Assembly (NCBI GenBank): GCA_029204225.1
Contig: CM055113.1
Location: forward strand, 21,835,605 to 21,899,604
Direction of reading: 5' to 3'
Source of the DNA: Diphasiastrum complanatum
Taxonomy: Eukaryota > Streptophyta > Lycopodiopsida > Lycopodiales > Lycopodiaceae
Length of the DNA: 64,000 nt
Part shown: one piece after another, positions 35,331 through 46,578 of the stretch
Layout of the letters: each line of letters begins with the position of its first letter
Numbering within the stretch: the first letter of the stretch is position 1
Made by a program: the position numbers and the translations under genes
The notes under the pieces: generated by a model
The model's database searches: none
What the model was told of the DNA's origin: nothing
The model's input: the letters and a program-made list of their open reading frames with translations, nothing else

Positions 35331-36351
35331 CATTCACATTTCTCTAATACTTTCTATGGTCCACAGTCTTGAGGATTTATCTCCTACAACTTGACCAAAC
35401 CATGTACAAGATCGTCCTCATCATGTAAACAACATTTAAGTTTACTTACATAAAGAACCAAATGAACTTCAATGAAACGAAGGAGTTTGAGCTTGTTATG
35501 TTTAGGTTGTTAATAGATTTTAGAGCCACTGTGAAAACATATTTCAGGGTCTTCAAAATATATGTTTACTAGAAAGACCTTAGTGATCACCAATTTCGAT
35601 GGCTTCAAATACTTCAAACGTTCCGTTTTAAGGCAAATTTTGATGCATTATCATGTCATAAGCCTATTTATCCGCACTTACTACTATGACTTTTAATTAG
35701 CTTGATCTCGTACCTCAAAGCAGATCCGCAATGTCCAGACTTCAGTGACTATTATGCCACTATATCTAGCACTTGCCTCTTCCAAACATCAACTATATTG
35801 CATTTTTTATGGTAGACCCTACCATTATAGGGCCCTCCATATTCAAAACTACTACTTTATGACCTAAGTTGCTACAAAAAGTACATTTCTCTCCTTGTGG
35901 TGGTCATTTTGTCTTCCAAAATCTTATGTGCGTTTTGAAACACACGTGCACTAGCCTTTCATGAGGATAGACCTAACCCCATTTTGTGCATTCCTTTACT
36001 TTGTCACAACTACAATACGAGCCTGTAATATTTTCATGTCATCCTATGTTGTGTAACTTTGGGGGGCAGGTGAGGGTCTTGCAACACACTTTCTAAATCA
36101 TTTATGTACAAGACAAGTAGCAACTCCATTAGGTACAGCACTTGATACGGTGTGGGATAATCTTCCTATTGATGAGGCCAGTTGAAATTTTTGCACCAAC
36201 TCCCTATCTTCAAAAATAGGCACAAACACTTCCAGCAGCTCTAACATCAAAGTCACCAACATCATCATCAACACAACTCTAATACTGGTTTTTAGGGCCC
36301 ATCAACTTCAATATGGTTTGACTTGGTGTGATATATATGATTCTTTGCCAA

Positions 36352-36600
36352 TCATATGCAACTTTGATTCTTACAATAGATAACTATAGGAGCAATGTGT
36401 GATAATCGCAAGTCTTCAAGTAGCCCTATAGCTATGAAACTTTTCCGATTCCAACTGGCCTGGCCGATTCCAACCGGACGAATCGGCCTAAGCTTTCGCT
36501 CATTTTGATCATTGTATAAGATGCCATAATTGTAAGTGCCTTTGATATATCTCAATATTCTTTTGCCACTTTCCAATCAACTTCATTGGGCTCACTCATG
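36352..36600 (-). pseudogene. Ty1/copia RNase H relic in the BTB intron
   Basis: The minus strand reads SGKRILRYIKGTYNYGILY, the copia RNase H block that follows the TRPD motif. Degraded RNase H traces continue from there (NQSCI resembling the DNQSAI site). Only about 75 codons are readable. Flanking regions give no LTR. Confidence 0.75.
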
Positions 36601-38146
36601 AATCGGAAATAGTGTCCATTTTGGCAATGGTAATTGTCTAAGCCAAATGTTTGAGTTTAATTTTTCGAGCTTTGGAAAATACGACACTACATAGCACCTA
36701 TGACAGGCTAAACAAAAGTAGCACAAGAAGCTTACACATGCTCATTGAGAACAACTATCATGGGACACCTATTGGAACAAATTACAACAAAAGCTTTTGT
36801 TGAAGTTGCTTTTATATAAATTGTGATAACTGCGTATCATGTTTCTTATGTGCACAAGTCCATTAAATGACAAAAACATAAGTAAATACAACAAACAAGA
36901 ATAGAAACATAGATACATGCTAAAATAGTTATCTCGAAGATCACAAGTTGGCCTGGCAACAAAGCGTGTACACTCTACACTCCTGTGCATGGAGGATGGA
37001 TCTCACCTCTATAAACAAGGCCGACTCATGCATTAAAGCTAGTTGAAAGTGAATCACTCCAAGATAGACTTGATCCATTCAAAATGAATGATTGACTCAA
37101 GCTTTATATGAGCAATTTCTCAAAGGATGAAAGTAACCAAAAAGATGGGAAATTTTAAGATCTTCATAGTTGAGCAAAGGAATCGAATTTTAATAAGATT
37201 GTCAAGATATCAAATTGTTGCAAAGGCCAATTATTGGCATATACCATTGTAATTTGAAAGTGCTCAATTGAAGTGCATGAAAATTCCCTCTAATGCAACA
37301 TCTATCGAAAGGCAAAATATTCATGGAATTACGTGTCTTAAGCTGACTAGGAAGCTAATGCTTCGTGCAATAGAATGCCCTATAAATCAAGAAATACAAA
37401 GTTAATTGCATGTGCATCAAAAAGGTACGAACTCCAACTTCCAAGTGAAAGTTCTTGAACAACTGTTCAAGGTGCAAGAAGAAAGGGTTGCGAATCACAT
37501 TCTGGTTTACTGCTGCTAGCAAAAGCAAGCGCAAATTTCTGGTTAATGGCAAAATTAATAAGTGCATACCCATGGTTCAAAGAAGAGTTTGTAACTCCTG
37601 TTCTATAGAAGTTGATATGAATATTAAGTGGCTCCACAAGAATAGCATTGTGAGTGGCAAGATCCACATGACTGTCCCTAGAATTTCAGTCATCTAATTC
37701 TCAGCTTTAATAGGTTATCTTCACTATATTTTCTCAGATAACACTAGTTACATCCACATGCCCCAAAAATGTCACAGATATAAAAAACCATGCGAGTAAG
37801 ACCATCTGCAAGAGAAATTAAAACTTTTGATGAAAAAGGAAGGAGATGAATTTTGCATTGTCATAATCTTCAAGAGAATGAGAAAATTGTAGATAACATG
37901 AATCAAATCATTTAACAAAGTGCTAGAACTAAGATTCATGATCTGCCAGGGTTTCCTTGTTTGAAAAAATACTCTACGCAAGACTCAAGGTGCAAATAAA
38001 GGGAAAATATCCATGTATTGAAAAGACAAAAAACAGTGTAACAGCATTGACGATTTTCATATTTACTCGCTAAATATCAATGCAACATTTCCACTGATCT
38101 GTCTCGATATTCTCCAGAATGAAAAGCAATCCCATTATTTACAAAC

Positions 38147-38716
38147 CGGTAGAGATAACTTCGGCAAAACATTGACTAGCTCTCGAGAAGCATGTGTGCA
38201 CAGAAACGTCCAGCATGCATTCCGGATTCGATCTGCAAACCGGCCATAACAGTGCTGCTCCGAAAGCTGTTGATAGTCCAGGAATGTGTCCACCCCGAGG
38301 TTTTCCACCATAAACTGCACACAGCGCTCACATAGCTTCTCCAGGCACAGAAAGCAACCCCCAGCAAGAACTGAGACAACTGTTTCTCTGCTAAGCACAG
38401 GGTTGAGCCCATACAAATAATCAAAGGCCATCTCCAGCCCCTGAGGCGTGACATTTACGTCGTCGATCTTCAGCTCCACACGAGGCTTTCCATTCTCCTT
38501 CCAAGGCCCTGACAGCAGCGAATGGAAATAGTAACTTTGCGAAAGAACAATGCGATGGAGGGCATAATCTTTGCCCTGAAAATTAAGCACAATGTCCGAA
38601 AAGAGATGGCTGTGCAAGCCCTGACGCTGCAAATGCTCACAAAGGGCAGCACCTGCATCCATCACCACAACTCCCACTGCTTTCGCATCCCGCTTCGCCT
38701 CCCCAACTGCTCCCAT
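38147..38716 (-). CDS. BTB/POZ-BACK protein, exon 1 (residues 1-190)
   Basis: The start ATG at 38716 has A at -3 and G at +4 and precedes the BTB fold. The BTB/POZ domain covers about residues 36-140. It starts LFSDIVLNFQGKDYALHRIV, with the conserved D and H of BTB domains, then SYYFHSLLSGPWKEN, and ends near the cysteine-rich CFLCLEKLCERCVQFM. BACK begins near 145 (FLDYQQLSEQHCYG). The reading frame runs three codons past the splice donor before a stop, so the splice at 38147 is required. BTB domains dimerise and recruit CUL3; substrate and location are unknown, though basic clusters in exon 2 suggest the nucleus. Total length is 656 residues. This is the only intact host gene I find in the window. 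Confidence 0.92.
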
Positions 38717-38990
38717 CCTCCTTGTGCTCCCACCTCTTTACTCTCAATCCTGCCTGATCGCCTCCTCTGCCTGCTATATCCTTCACCTGATCCTGGCTTC
38801 CATCGCTACTTGCAATCGCAGCGCTACCTCTTCGCTCTCCACTGTGCTATCAACAATGCCTCTCTCTCTCTCTCCCTCTCTCTTTCCCCCCAGCCCCAGC
38901 CAAAACCCTAATATTGACCAGAACCCAACCCTAATGATATCCATGACAAGCCCTAATTTATTGACACCCTAATTTGACAATGTGACTAGT
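38717..38990 (-). promoter_or_regulatory. 5' UTR/promoter of the BTB gene: CT-rich tract and telo-box cluster
   Basis: Upstream of the ATG the plus strand shows a CT-rich tract (38862-38890, GA-rich on the gene's strand). Then come AAACCCTAA (38903-38911), AACCCTAA (38927-38934) and two further CCCTAA motifs near 38951 and 38967. Telo-boxes and GA/CT tracts near transcription starts are known in plant housekeeping promoters. The transcription start itself cannot be placed, and no clear TATA box is seen. Confidence 0.6.
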
Positions 38991-39655
38991 TCTAGTTGCA
39001 TATACGAGGAACATATCACAAGTTGCATGGGAAGCACTTTCAATTCTTCGACGGGCTCAAGTATGAGCGTACGCTTCAAAGCTTCCTGCATTACCTGTTA
39101 CTTGTTACTGAGGAGCTCAAGTTGTATGAGCGGACGCTTTCATTACCTATTAGTGACACTCGAATTATTTTTTATGCATGTCAATCTCAGCGGGGTGTAT
39201 GAGTAGAGTTGTTGACTCAACTGGCTAGGCATGGGCTCGATTCCCAACCGTTGTGAAGTGACATTTTAGGAGCTTGCTCCTCACAAGGCATTGCCCATAT
39301 GGCGTTGCTAGGTTGTGTATATGTTGTATATAACTGACCGCTAGTTGTTTAACACGTTGCCAGAAAAAAATGTTGATGGCCTTATGTTTTATTAAGTGTA
39401 ATATCATTCCATGTACTACCATCCTTTTGTACCTTGATGAACACAACACCCTGGTGCATTTATTCATAGGAAAAAGTAGTAGGTACATTGATGAAAAAGA
39501 TATATACACCCCGAAAGGGAAGTTTAAACAAAAGTAGGCTCAAACAAGAGCGAAGCTTGCAGTAAAGTTAAGATTAATCTAAATCCTGGCATTAAAACTA
39601 AAAGTGCATAAACTATGATGATGTCCATGGGAGTCTGCCAACTGACTGCAGCATA
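38991..39655. other. Spacer between the BTB promoter and the LINE; possible gene relic
   Basis: An open frame at 38996-39202 (+) contains an imperfect internal repeat (GGGCTCAAGTATGAGCG / GAGCTCAAGTTGTATGAGCG, about 55-60 bp apart). Its product (FFDGLKYERTLQSF ... TEELKLYERTLSLP) is unrecognised. The rest, to 39655, would be the 3' UTR side of the LINE plus flank. No poly-T on the plus strand marks a LINE poly(A) tail. Confidence 0.35.
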
Positions 39656-40918
39656 TCAGAAAAGTGAAGAGGTGGTGAGTCGGCTAATGAAGAGAGATGA
39701 AATGTAGCAGACCCAACCATCGTCGTTCGTTGCAGAATAGATAGGGCCTGAGCACGTTGCAGGGCAATGGAAACACGTTGTTTGAAAGAAGCCACGAAAA
39801 ATAGAACCAGGAATACCTTGACGTTCTGCTGCCTGATAAGAACACATGCGAAGAAAATCCTCAAAGCGTCGATGCAAGGTGTCATAAGTCTCAATAGCCA
39901 AGGGAAGGAAAGCATCAGTGGGGTGCCTGTCGGAGTAGTTTTTTTCCTTCTCTTGTGCTGCCACACCTAACGCTTCTCCTGGTGTAAAGGCAGAGCGAGG
40001 CAATAGGTCACCACGTGTGGGATCAACAACAACAACATCTGCCAAAGTACAAGACCCATTCCGAGAGAGGACAATGTCAACATGCATGCGAGAAGAGTGG
40101 GACGCGGAAGAATGAAGTACATGAGACTACTCTCTGAGGACATGGAATCCTCTATCTCTGGCTATAGCGGCCGCTGCATCTCTGACAACATCATGCGTAG
40201 TTGTGCGCTCACTCCCAGAAGGACAGCGGAGGAGGTGGATAGCAAAAGCATCAATAGGGTGACCACAAACACACCTGGAGAGACCCAAGACCGAAGGATG
40301 AGAAAGCCCCAAGCGAAGACGAAGAGCAGTGGTGAAGATGGCCGAAGACAACCGGAAGGAAGGAATAATAGGACGAGCTGACAGCCAAGCCCCGGCACCA
40401 GGACCCGCACAAGAAAGGAGCTGAGCTCGATGCAACGCCGAAGGAGCCTCAGAGGGCATGTTGGAAAGGGTATGCTTGTGCACACGCTGCAAGAGGGTCT
40501 CTTGCAGGTGATCTGGACTGAAAGTGAGGAGTTGCTCAAAAGGAGGAAGACAAGCTTGGGCAGAAAGGGGGAGGAGCTCTCGCGCAGCAATGAGGAGGTG
40601 CTGGAAAGGCAGAGAACCTCTATCCACATGAGCAATGCAGTCCGCCAAGAGAGGGCGAAAGCCAGAAAGGAACTGAGAAGACAAAGCAGGGGCGACAAGA
40701 GCCCAGCTCCCAAGAAAAGCTGCAAGTGCAGAAGAAACCGTAGAGAGAAGACCCACACCTCCACAAGAAATGGGTAACCGAGCCTGGTTCCGAGCTGAAA
40801 GGGTCTCCACACCATCCAAAGAACTTGGGCCCAAAAGACGTCCAAAAACATCCATAAGAGAGCTGTCAAAGGAAGAGAGGAGATGCAAAAAGTTCGGAGT
40901 AGGGGGATGGGTTCTCAC
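39656..40918 (-). pseudogene. 5'-truncated LINE: C-terminus with restriction-enzyme-like endonuclease
   Basis: The frame runs from 40918 to 39656 on the minus strand with one in-frame TAG at about 40127. The N-terminal part is the post-RT region of non-LTR elements (LSARNQARLPISCGGVGLLS). Then comes a zinc-binding motif C-x-C-x9-H-x3-C (RCVCGHPIDAFAIHLLRC), the block TTTHDVVRDAAAAIARDRGF, then MHVDIVLS, ADVVVVDP and AAQEKEKNY. This spacing of D, D and K after a CCHC finger fits the PD-(D/E)XK endonuclease of R2-like LINEs, which nicks target DNA. RT itself is absent, a typical 5' truncation. It is markedly GC-richer than the copia DNA nearby. Confidence 0.82.
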
Positions 40919-41123
40919 ATCATAAATAAAACCGGATTGGGATTGAACGAAAATTACATGGCCTTTTCAATTATACTGATGGAGAAAAATTTCGCGATAG
41001 CGAAACAGTCGCAAAAGCGAAGCAACCACGATTCAACGCAGTTCAGATGGAGTTCAGATGCAGTCGTTGGACACTGCCAGCTGAATCACTCATACAGTCC
41101 TCCAGAATGTAGTCAGGCACTGT

Positions 41124-41128
41124 TGATC
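41124..41128 (+). other. Target-site duplication of element L, left copy
   Basis: TGATC here precedes the LTR start TGTTGAATTTC. The same five bases follow the other LTR at 47307-47311. Confidence 0.88.
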
Positions 41129-41837
41129 TGTTGAATTTCACACGTGTGGACTTTCCACAACATGTACTTGTGATCTCCTAAGGTGTGTAGATGCACCAAG
41201 ATCAAGACTAGATTGAGATTCAAGATCTATCTTTGATTCTATGGCAAAAACACACTACTACATGCATTCAATCACTTCCAACTCTCACTCACACGTGTGG
41301 GAAGTATTCAAAAAATAATCTAAGTAAAAACAAGCTGCTCTCCTCGAGTAGAGAGAGAAAAACCATCATGAGCTCTCGGGTAGAGAGCTAGAAACTCAAT
41401 AACTCACAAAATCCATAAAATCACCAAATCAATTAGATCCAAAATGAGGAGTACAATGATACTAGTAGATCCACGAGCTACCACTATGCTTAACTATGAT
41501 TGGACCATATTTTGTCACCTCTTGATCCTATTGGATCATTGATCCATACACCTCAAGCACACCTCAATTTCCTATTGGACCTCACAAGGTTCCACCTCTA
41601 AATCCTATTGGACCTCTTGGAATTCATCAAACAAAAGCTTTACACTTGTCTACACTCTAATTGGCATGTGTTTAGCCTCTTACTCTATTTTGGCTCAATA
41701 GTGGCATTACAAGTGGAAGTGCATAATTTGCCATCTATGTCGAATTTATTCCTATCAACATCCTACACCTAGATGCTTGATGTAAAAAACATAAGACCCC
41801 TATATCTAACATAGATAATCTTTTTCAATTCTTCACA
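41129..41837 (-). repeat. 3' LTR of element L (709 bp)
   Basis: On the minus strand it begins TGTGAAGAATTG after the polypurine tract and ends ATTCAACA. It contains CACACGTGTG palindromes and paired CTCTCTACCCGAGAGC blocks, as well as several GGTCCAATAGG repeats. Confidence 0.93.
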
Positions 41838-41852
41838 CTCCTCCTAAAAAAT
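41838..41852 (-). other. Polypurine tract of element L
   Basis: The minus strand reads TTTTTTAGGAGGAG just before the LTR start TGTGAAGAATTG. It lies directly 3' of the pol stop, so here the tract is outside the coding frame, unlike in family 1. Confidence 0.85.
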
Positions 41853-41855
41853 TAT

Positions 41856-44800
41856 CTATGAAGATTTGAGCATTGATCTTGATATAACTCCAAGATTAGA
41901 TCTATGCTTGATGAAAGCACTTTTGCTCAAAGCCTTGGTGAGTAGATCGGCAATACAAGAGGACGAGTTGACATGCTCCAAATAGATTTCACCTCCAATA
42001 AGCTTTTCTCTCACAAAATGGTGTGCCACTTCTATGTGCTTGCTTCTTGCATGAAATATGGGATTATTGGCAAGAGCTTGGGCCGAGATGTTATCACACT
42101 TGATCATTGGTAGATCATCCTCCTTGATGCACTTTAGCTCCATTAATAACCTCTTGATCCAAAGCACTTCTTTGGTAGTTGTAGTGAGTGCTTTGTACTC
42201 GGCCTCACATGAAGAGAGAGATATAGTATCTTGCTTTTTGGAAAGCCAAGATATTAGATTGCCTCCAAGAAATATAGTGTACGCACTAATAGACTTTCGA
42301 TCCATCTTGTCACTTGCAAAGTCCGAATCTGAGTAGCCAATAATGGATAGATCTTCACTTTTATAGAGTAGACCATAATCACAAGATGAAGATACATATC
42401 TTAAAATCCTCTTGGCCATCTTCCAATGATGGATCTTAGGATCTTGCATAAATTGACTCAATTTGTGCACACAAATACTTAGATCGGGCCTAGTAATGGT
42501 AAGCCAAATCAAGGAGCCTACAAGACTCCTAAAAATTGTGATGTCCTCAAAGGATCTTTCATCACCTTTATTAGGATCTTTTACAATTTGCTCCATTGGA
42601 GTATCTATGCTCTTAGAATTTTCCATATAGAATTTTTTCAACATAGAGCGAGCATATCTAGATTGGCATATAAAGACATGATTTTAATAAAAATCAATTT
42701 CTAGGCCTAGGATGTAATGCATCTCTCCTAGATCTTGCATTTTAAACTCACATCCAAGTGCTATCTTGGTTTCATCAACTAGCTTGATACAACTTCCACA
42801 AAGAATAATGTCATCAACATAAATTAGAAGAATGACAATATTGCTATCAACAAACTTTAGATACATGGAAGGATCATAGTCATTAAGAGTAAATCCTAGT
42901 GAGATAAGAAAAGAATTAAGTCTTGAATACCATGATCTTGGTGCTTGCTTAGTCCATAAAGACTTTTGAAGAGCAAGCACACTTTGGACTCATCCTTGAT
43001 GAATCCTTGAGGTTGTTCCATATAGATCTCCTCCTCAAGATAACCATTTAGAAAAGCATTGGATACATCTAATTGGAACACTTTCCACTTGAAAAAACAA
43101 GCAAGAGAAATAAGAATTCTTATTGTCACCATCTTTGCAACGGGTGCAAAGGTCTCCTCATAATCAAGACCATGGATCTGAGCAAATCCTTTGGCACATA
43201 ATCTTGCTTTATGCTTGTTGATGGTGCCATCATGATTGAACTTGATCCGAAATACCCACTTGCAACCAATCACATGCTTGTTAGATGGAGGATCTACAAG
43301 CTCCCAAGTATTGTTGGTGATCAATGCATCATACTCTTGCTTCATGGCATCATACCACTCCTTGGTATTGAGTGCCTCTTGTAGATTCTTTGGCTCTTCA
43401 TGAGAGACATAAAAAACATAGTTAGTGGAATCAAGATCCACTTGTTTGCCTTTGTCAACATATGAGAGCCTCTTAGGCTCGGATCTATCTCTCATGGATC
43501 TTCTTGGTGAGAAAATCCGAGGAGAGTCTTCTTCAAATCTCGACCCCATCACATCATGATTGTCTTCAAAATCAATAATTGATGATGCATCCATAGATTT
43601 CTTGATCTCGGCCTCTTCAAAAGATGAGTGTTGATCTTCATGAAAGACAACATCTCTACTTTCAATAACTTGAGAAGTAGAGAGTATAAAGACTCTATAG
43701 GCCTTCTTGGTGGATGAGTATCCAACCATGATCCCTTTGTATGCACTAGGATCTTCCTTCTTCCTTGTTTCCCAGGGAATATGGACAAAGCATAAGCATC
43801 CAGAAACTCTAAGGTGATCAACCTTAGGCTTCTTCAAAAATAAGATTTCATATGGTGACTTTCCTCCAAGAGCTATATGTGGGAGCCTATCGCAAAGATA
43901 ATTTGCACAATTAATGGCTTCTCCCCAAAAATCTTTGGGCAAAGATGCCTCAATTCTCATAGATTTTGCACATTCACATAGAGATCTATTCTTTCTCTCG
44001 GCCACTCCATTTTGAGATGGAGAGTAGACACAAGAAAACTCTCTTTTGATGCCTTCAAGCTCACAAAAATCTTGAAATTTATTGGAGATATATTCACCAC
44101 CTCCATCACTTCTAAGAGCTTTAATCTTGAATGAGAATTGCTTCTCTACATAAGCTTTGAAAATAAGGAAATGATCAAACACCATAGATTTAGAAGCAAG
44201 AAGATATATCCAAGTGAATCTTGTGTAATCATCAATGAAAGTAACAAAACAAGTGGCTCCTCCCTTGCTTGTGGTTGATGAGAAATGCACATCCGAGTGG
44301 ATTAACTCCAAAGGATGCTTGCTTTTGATAGAAGATCTTGTAAATGGCTTTTTGTGAGATCTAGCAATAGCACAAGCCTCACAAGGCTTGATCTTCTTGG
44401 AGAGTGACTTTGGCAAGCCAATAGCTTTGGCTTCTTTGATCATAGATAGCATGGATTTGTAGTTGGGATGTCCCAACCTCCTATGCCATAATTCCTCCAT
44501 AGAAAGCTTGTTCACAAGAGCAACATTACAAGCATTCACATACTCATTTGGATCTAGTTTATAGATGCCACCAAATCTAGATCCTAATGCAAGTATCTCA
44601 TCATTCTTCTTGATAGTGCGAGTATCAACATTGAATTTTACATCAAGGCCATTATCAAGCAATTGGCCAACACTAATAAGATTCTTGGTAAGCTTAGGTA
44701 CATAAAGAACTTTAGAGAGAGAAAGAACTTTAGAGGATGCAAGCTTCAAGGGAATGTCCCCTATGCCTTCAATAGGACATTCAAAATCATTTGCAGTGTA

Positions 44801-45832
44801 TATTGATTTCTTGACTCCATCATAAGGTGCAATAGAAGAGAAAGAGTCCTTGGAGCTACACATATGTGAAGAGGCTCCACTATCAATATACCATAGGCCG
44901 TCCTTCTTGAAAGGAGTAGATGAGAAACTAGAGACCATAAGAGATCCCTCTCCATCACTTGCAATAGTGTCTTCCTTCTCATTGGTAATATTGGCTTGCT
45001 TGAGTTGCTTCTTCTTCTTGAAGCAATTGGTGGCATAATGACCTTTCTTGCCACAATAAAAGCACTTGATCTTCTTCTTCTTGAGCTTGGATGATGAAGC
45101 ATTAGATGAATCATCTTCCTCCTCATCTTTGTCTTTGGATTTGACTTTGTCCTTGCTTGAGGATTGTTGATGTTGGTTCTTGCTCATCCCTTTGTGCTTA
45201 TCCTTGGCAAAGAGAGCTTTGCCATCATTATGAGTGAGAGAAAGCTTGTCCATCCTCAAGAGCTTGTACTCTTGTCTTGATTCTTCCGAAATTAGCACAC
45301 TTTGGAGAGCCTCCAAACTTGGTAGCTCCTCCTTAATGGCATATGATTGGACAAGGTTATCAAATTCACTTCTCAAGCCATTGAGAATGACTTGAACTAG
45401 CTCATTTTGATTGATGGAATCACCAATACAAGCAAGTTCTCTATGAATATCTTTTACTCTCAAAACATAACTAGATGCACTCTCATCACTCTTTTGGCTA
45501 CTTTGAAATATTTGACTCCTAAGAGTGAGAAGCCCATAGGTATTCTTAGCCTCATAGATAGTCTTGAGACAATCCCAAGCTTCTTTGGTTGTTGTACAAG
45601 TACCTATCTCCCTCAATATCTCATTAGATACATTCATCTTAATGTAGTGGAGAGCCATCCTAGCTCTCTTTTTGTATTTTTGAACCTCTTGAAGAACTTG
45701 TGGTTCTTGTTCAAGGCCAAGAAGTATGTCCATCACGTCTTGAAGGATCAAGATGGACTCCATCCTCATTTTCCAAATTGAATAATTTGAAGTGGTCAAT
45801 CTTTCACTTGGTTCCAACAAGGATGAACCCAT
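41856..45832 (-). pseudogene. Element L gag-pol, almost intact Ty1/copia polyprotein
   Basis: The frame is open from 45895. The likely start is the ATG at 45832 (MGSSLLEPSERLTTSNYSIW), matching element B. Domains, numbering from 45895: gag to residue 275; zinc knuckle CFYCGKKGHYATNC about 277-290; protease WYIDSGASSHM about 335; preintegrase LWHRRLGHPNYKSM about 470; integrase with CEACAIARSHKKPF, HSDVH about 535, FIDDYTRF, SDGGGEY about 600 and the final Glu in NGVAERKNR. RT follows (GCKWVFRI, LDVSNAFLNGYLEEEI about 943, LIYVDDI). A frameshift near 42950 (GLSKHQ instead of GLKQAPRSW) and one TAA at 42684 are the only lesions before RNase H ends at SRSMLKSS (41856). Confidence 0.95.
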
Positions 45833-46569
45833 TGAAGACATTTGAAGTGAAGAAAACTCAGATGATGAATAATAAAGGTTGCTAAACACTCTCAATAGGA
45901 TCCAATAATTGAGTACTGTCTCCTCCTATGAAAGATCTTGCAACTATTTGTGAATTGATTCTCACTAGCTACACAAATCTCTCTAAAACAAGATCTATTT
46001 CACATCAAATGATAGAGTATAGGCAAAGTTAGGATCAAACACTCTTAGCACGTGTGAAATACACTAAGAAACCAAATTTGACTTAAATACAATGATATTG
46101 CATGAAACAAAATGGCTAAGATCTCAAAACAGTGCCTAGATCACATATAGATGAGATTGGTAAGCATTCAATTGTGATTTTGGATCAAACAAGCAATCTC
46201 TTGACCAAACCAAATGTGTCCATCCAGGTCTAGGTGCCCTACCTAACCCTCTTCAAAAGCTTATAACTTTTGATTGGCTCAACCAAATGGAATGAAACTA
46301 ATTGCATCAAAAACAACAAAAATAGCTTCAAAACAAGCTATCAAGCAAGACAAATGGATCAAACATGAGAGAGAAATTCCAAACTGAAATTGAATGTTCC
46401 TCACACGTGTCTGAGCACCTAATTCCGTACAGTACCAGCTCAGACCCAATCAATGTCCTTTTGATCTCTTTTGATCCAAGATTGAACAAGATAGCTAGGC
46501 AAATGGGCCTTGACAACTTCTAGCTCAAAATTGATGAGAAATTTTTACTTAGATGGATCAAAATGCATG

Positions 46570-46578
46570 GGCTCTGAT
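46570..46578 (-). other. Truncated primer-binding site of element L
   Basis: The minus strand reads ATCAGAGCC next to the LTR. The expected TGGT of TGGTATCAGAGCC is missing together with the last bases of the LTR, consistent with a deletion of about 13 bp across the LTR/primer-site junction. Confidence 0.75.

Larger units (their letters stand above)
32862..38146 (-). other. Intron of the BTB gene, 5285 bp, phase 0
   Basis: The donor is CCG|GTTTGTAAAT at 38147/38146 and the acceptor is TTTTCTTGCAG|ATT at 32862/32861, both on the minus strand. Joining them turns LSLP into LSLP-ILCRLLQSDELWVP, the expected BACK continuation. The intron holds a 24-bp tandem pair (33081-33128), gypsy pol relics (34413-35330) and a copia RNase H relic (36352-36600), all on the gene's strand. 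It also has an 8-bp inverted pair CTTGAACA/TGTTCAAG near 37454. The stretches 33130-34400, 35400-36340 and 36600-38140 show nothing I recognise. Confidence 0.88.

Noticed and set aside
37355-37697. Possible extra exon in the BTB intron
   Set aside because: Overlapping ORFs on both strands have no domain. The flanking exons already join correctly without them.
39225-39290. tRNA or SINE-like sequence (TGACTCAACTGG, then GGGCTCGATTCCC)
   Set aside because: The A-box-like and B-box-like parts are only about 10 bases apart and no cloverleaf can form. There is no poly(A) or target duplication.
40162-40869. Second long minus-strand ORF (235 codons) and a plus-strand ORF (40430-40777) over the LINE
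   Set aside because: They overlap the LINE frame that has the zinc finger and nuclease motifs. They are Leu/Ser- or Arg-rich shadows caused by the high G+C content.
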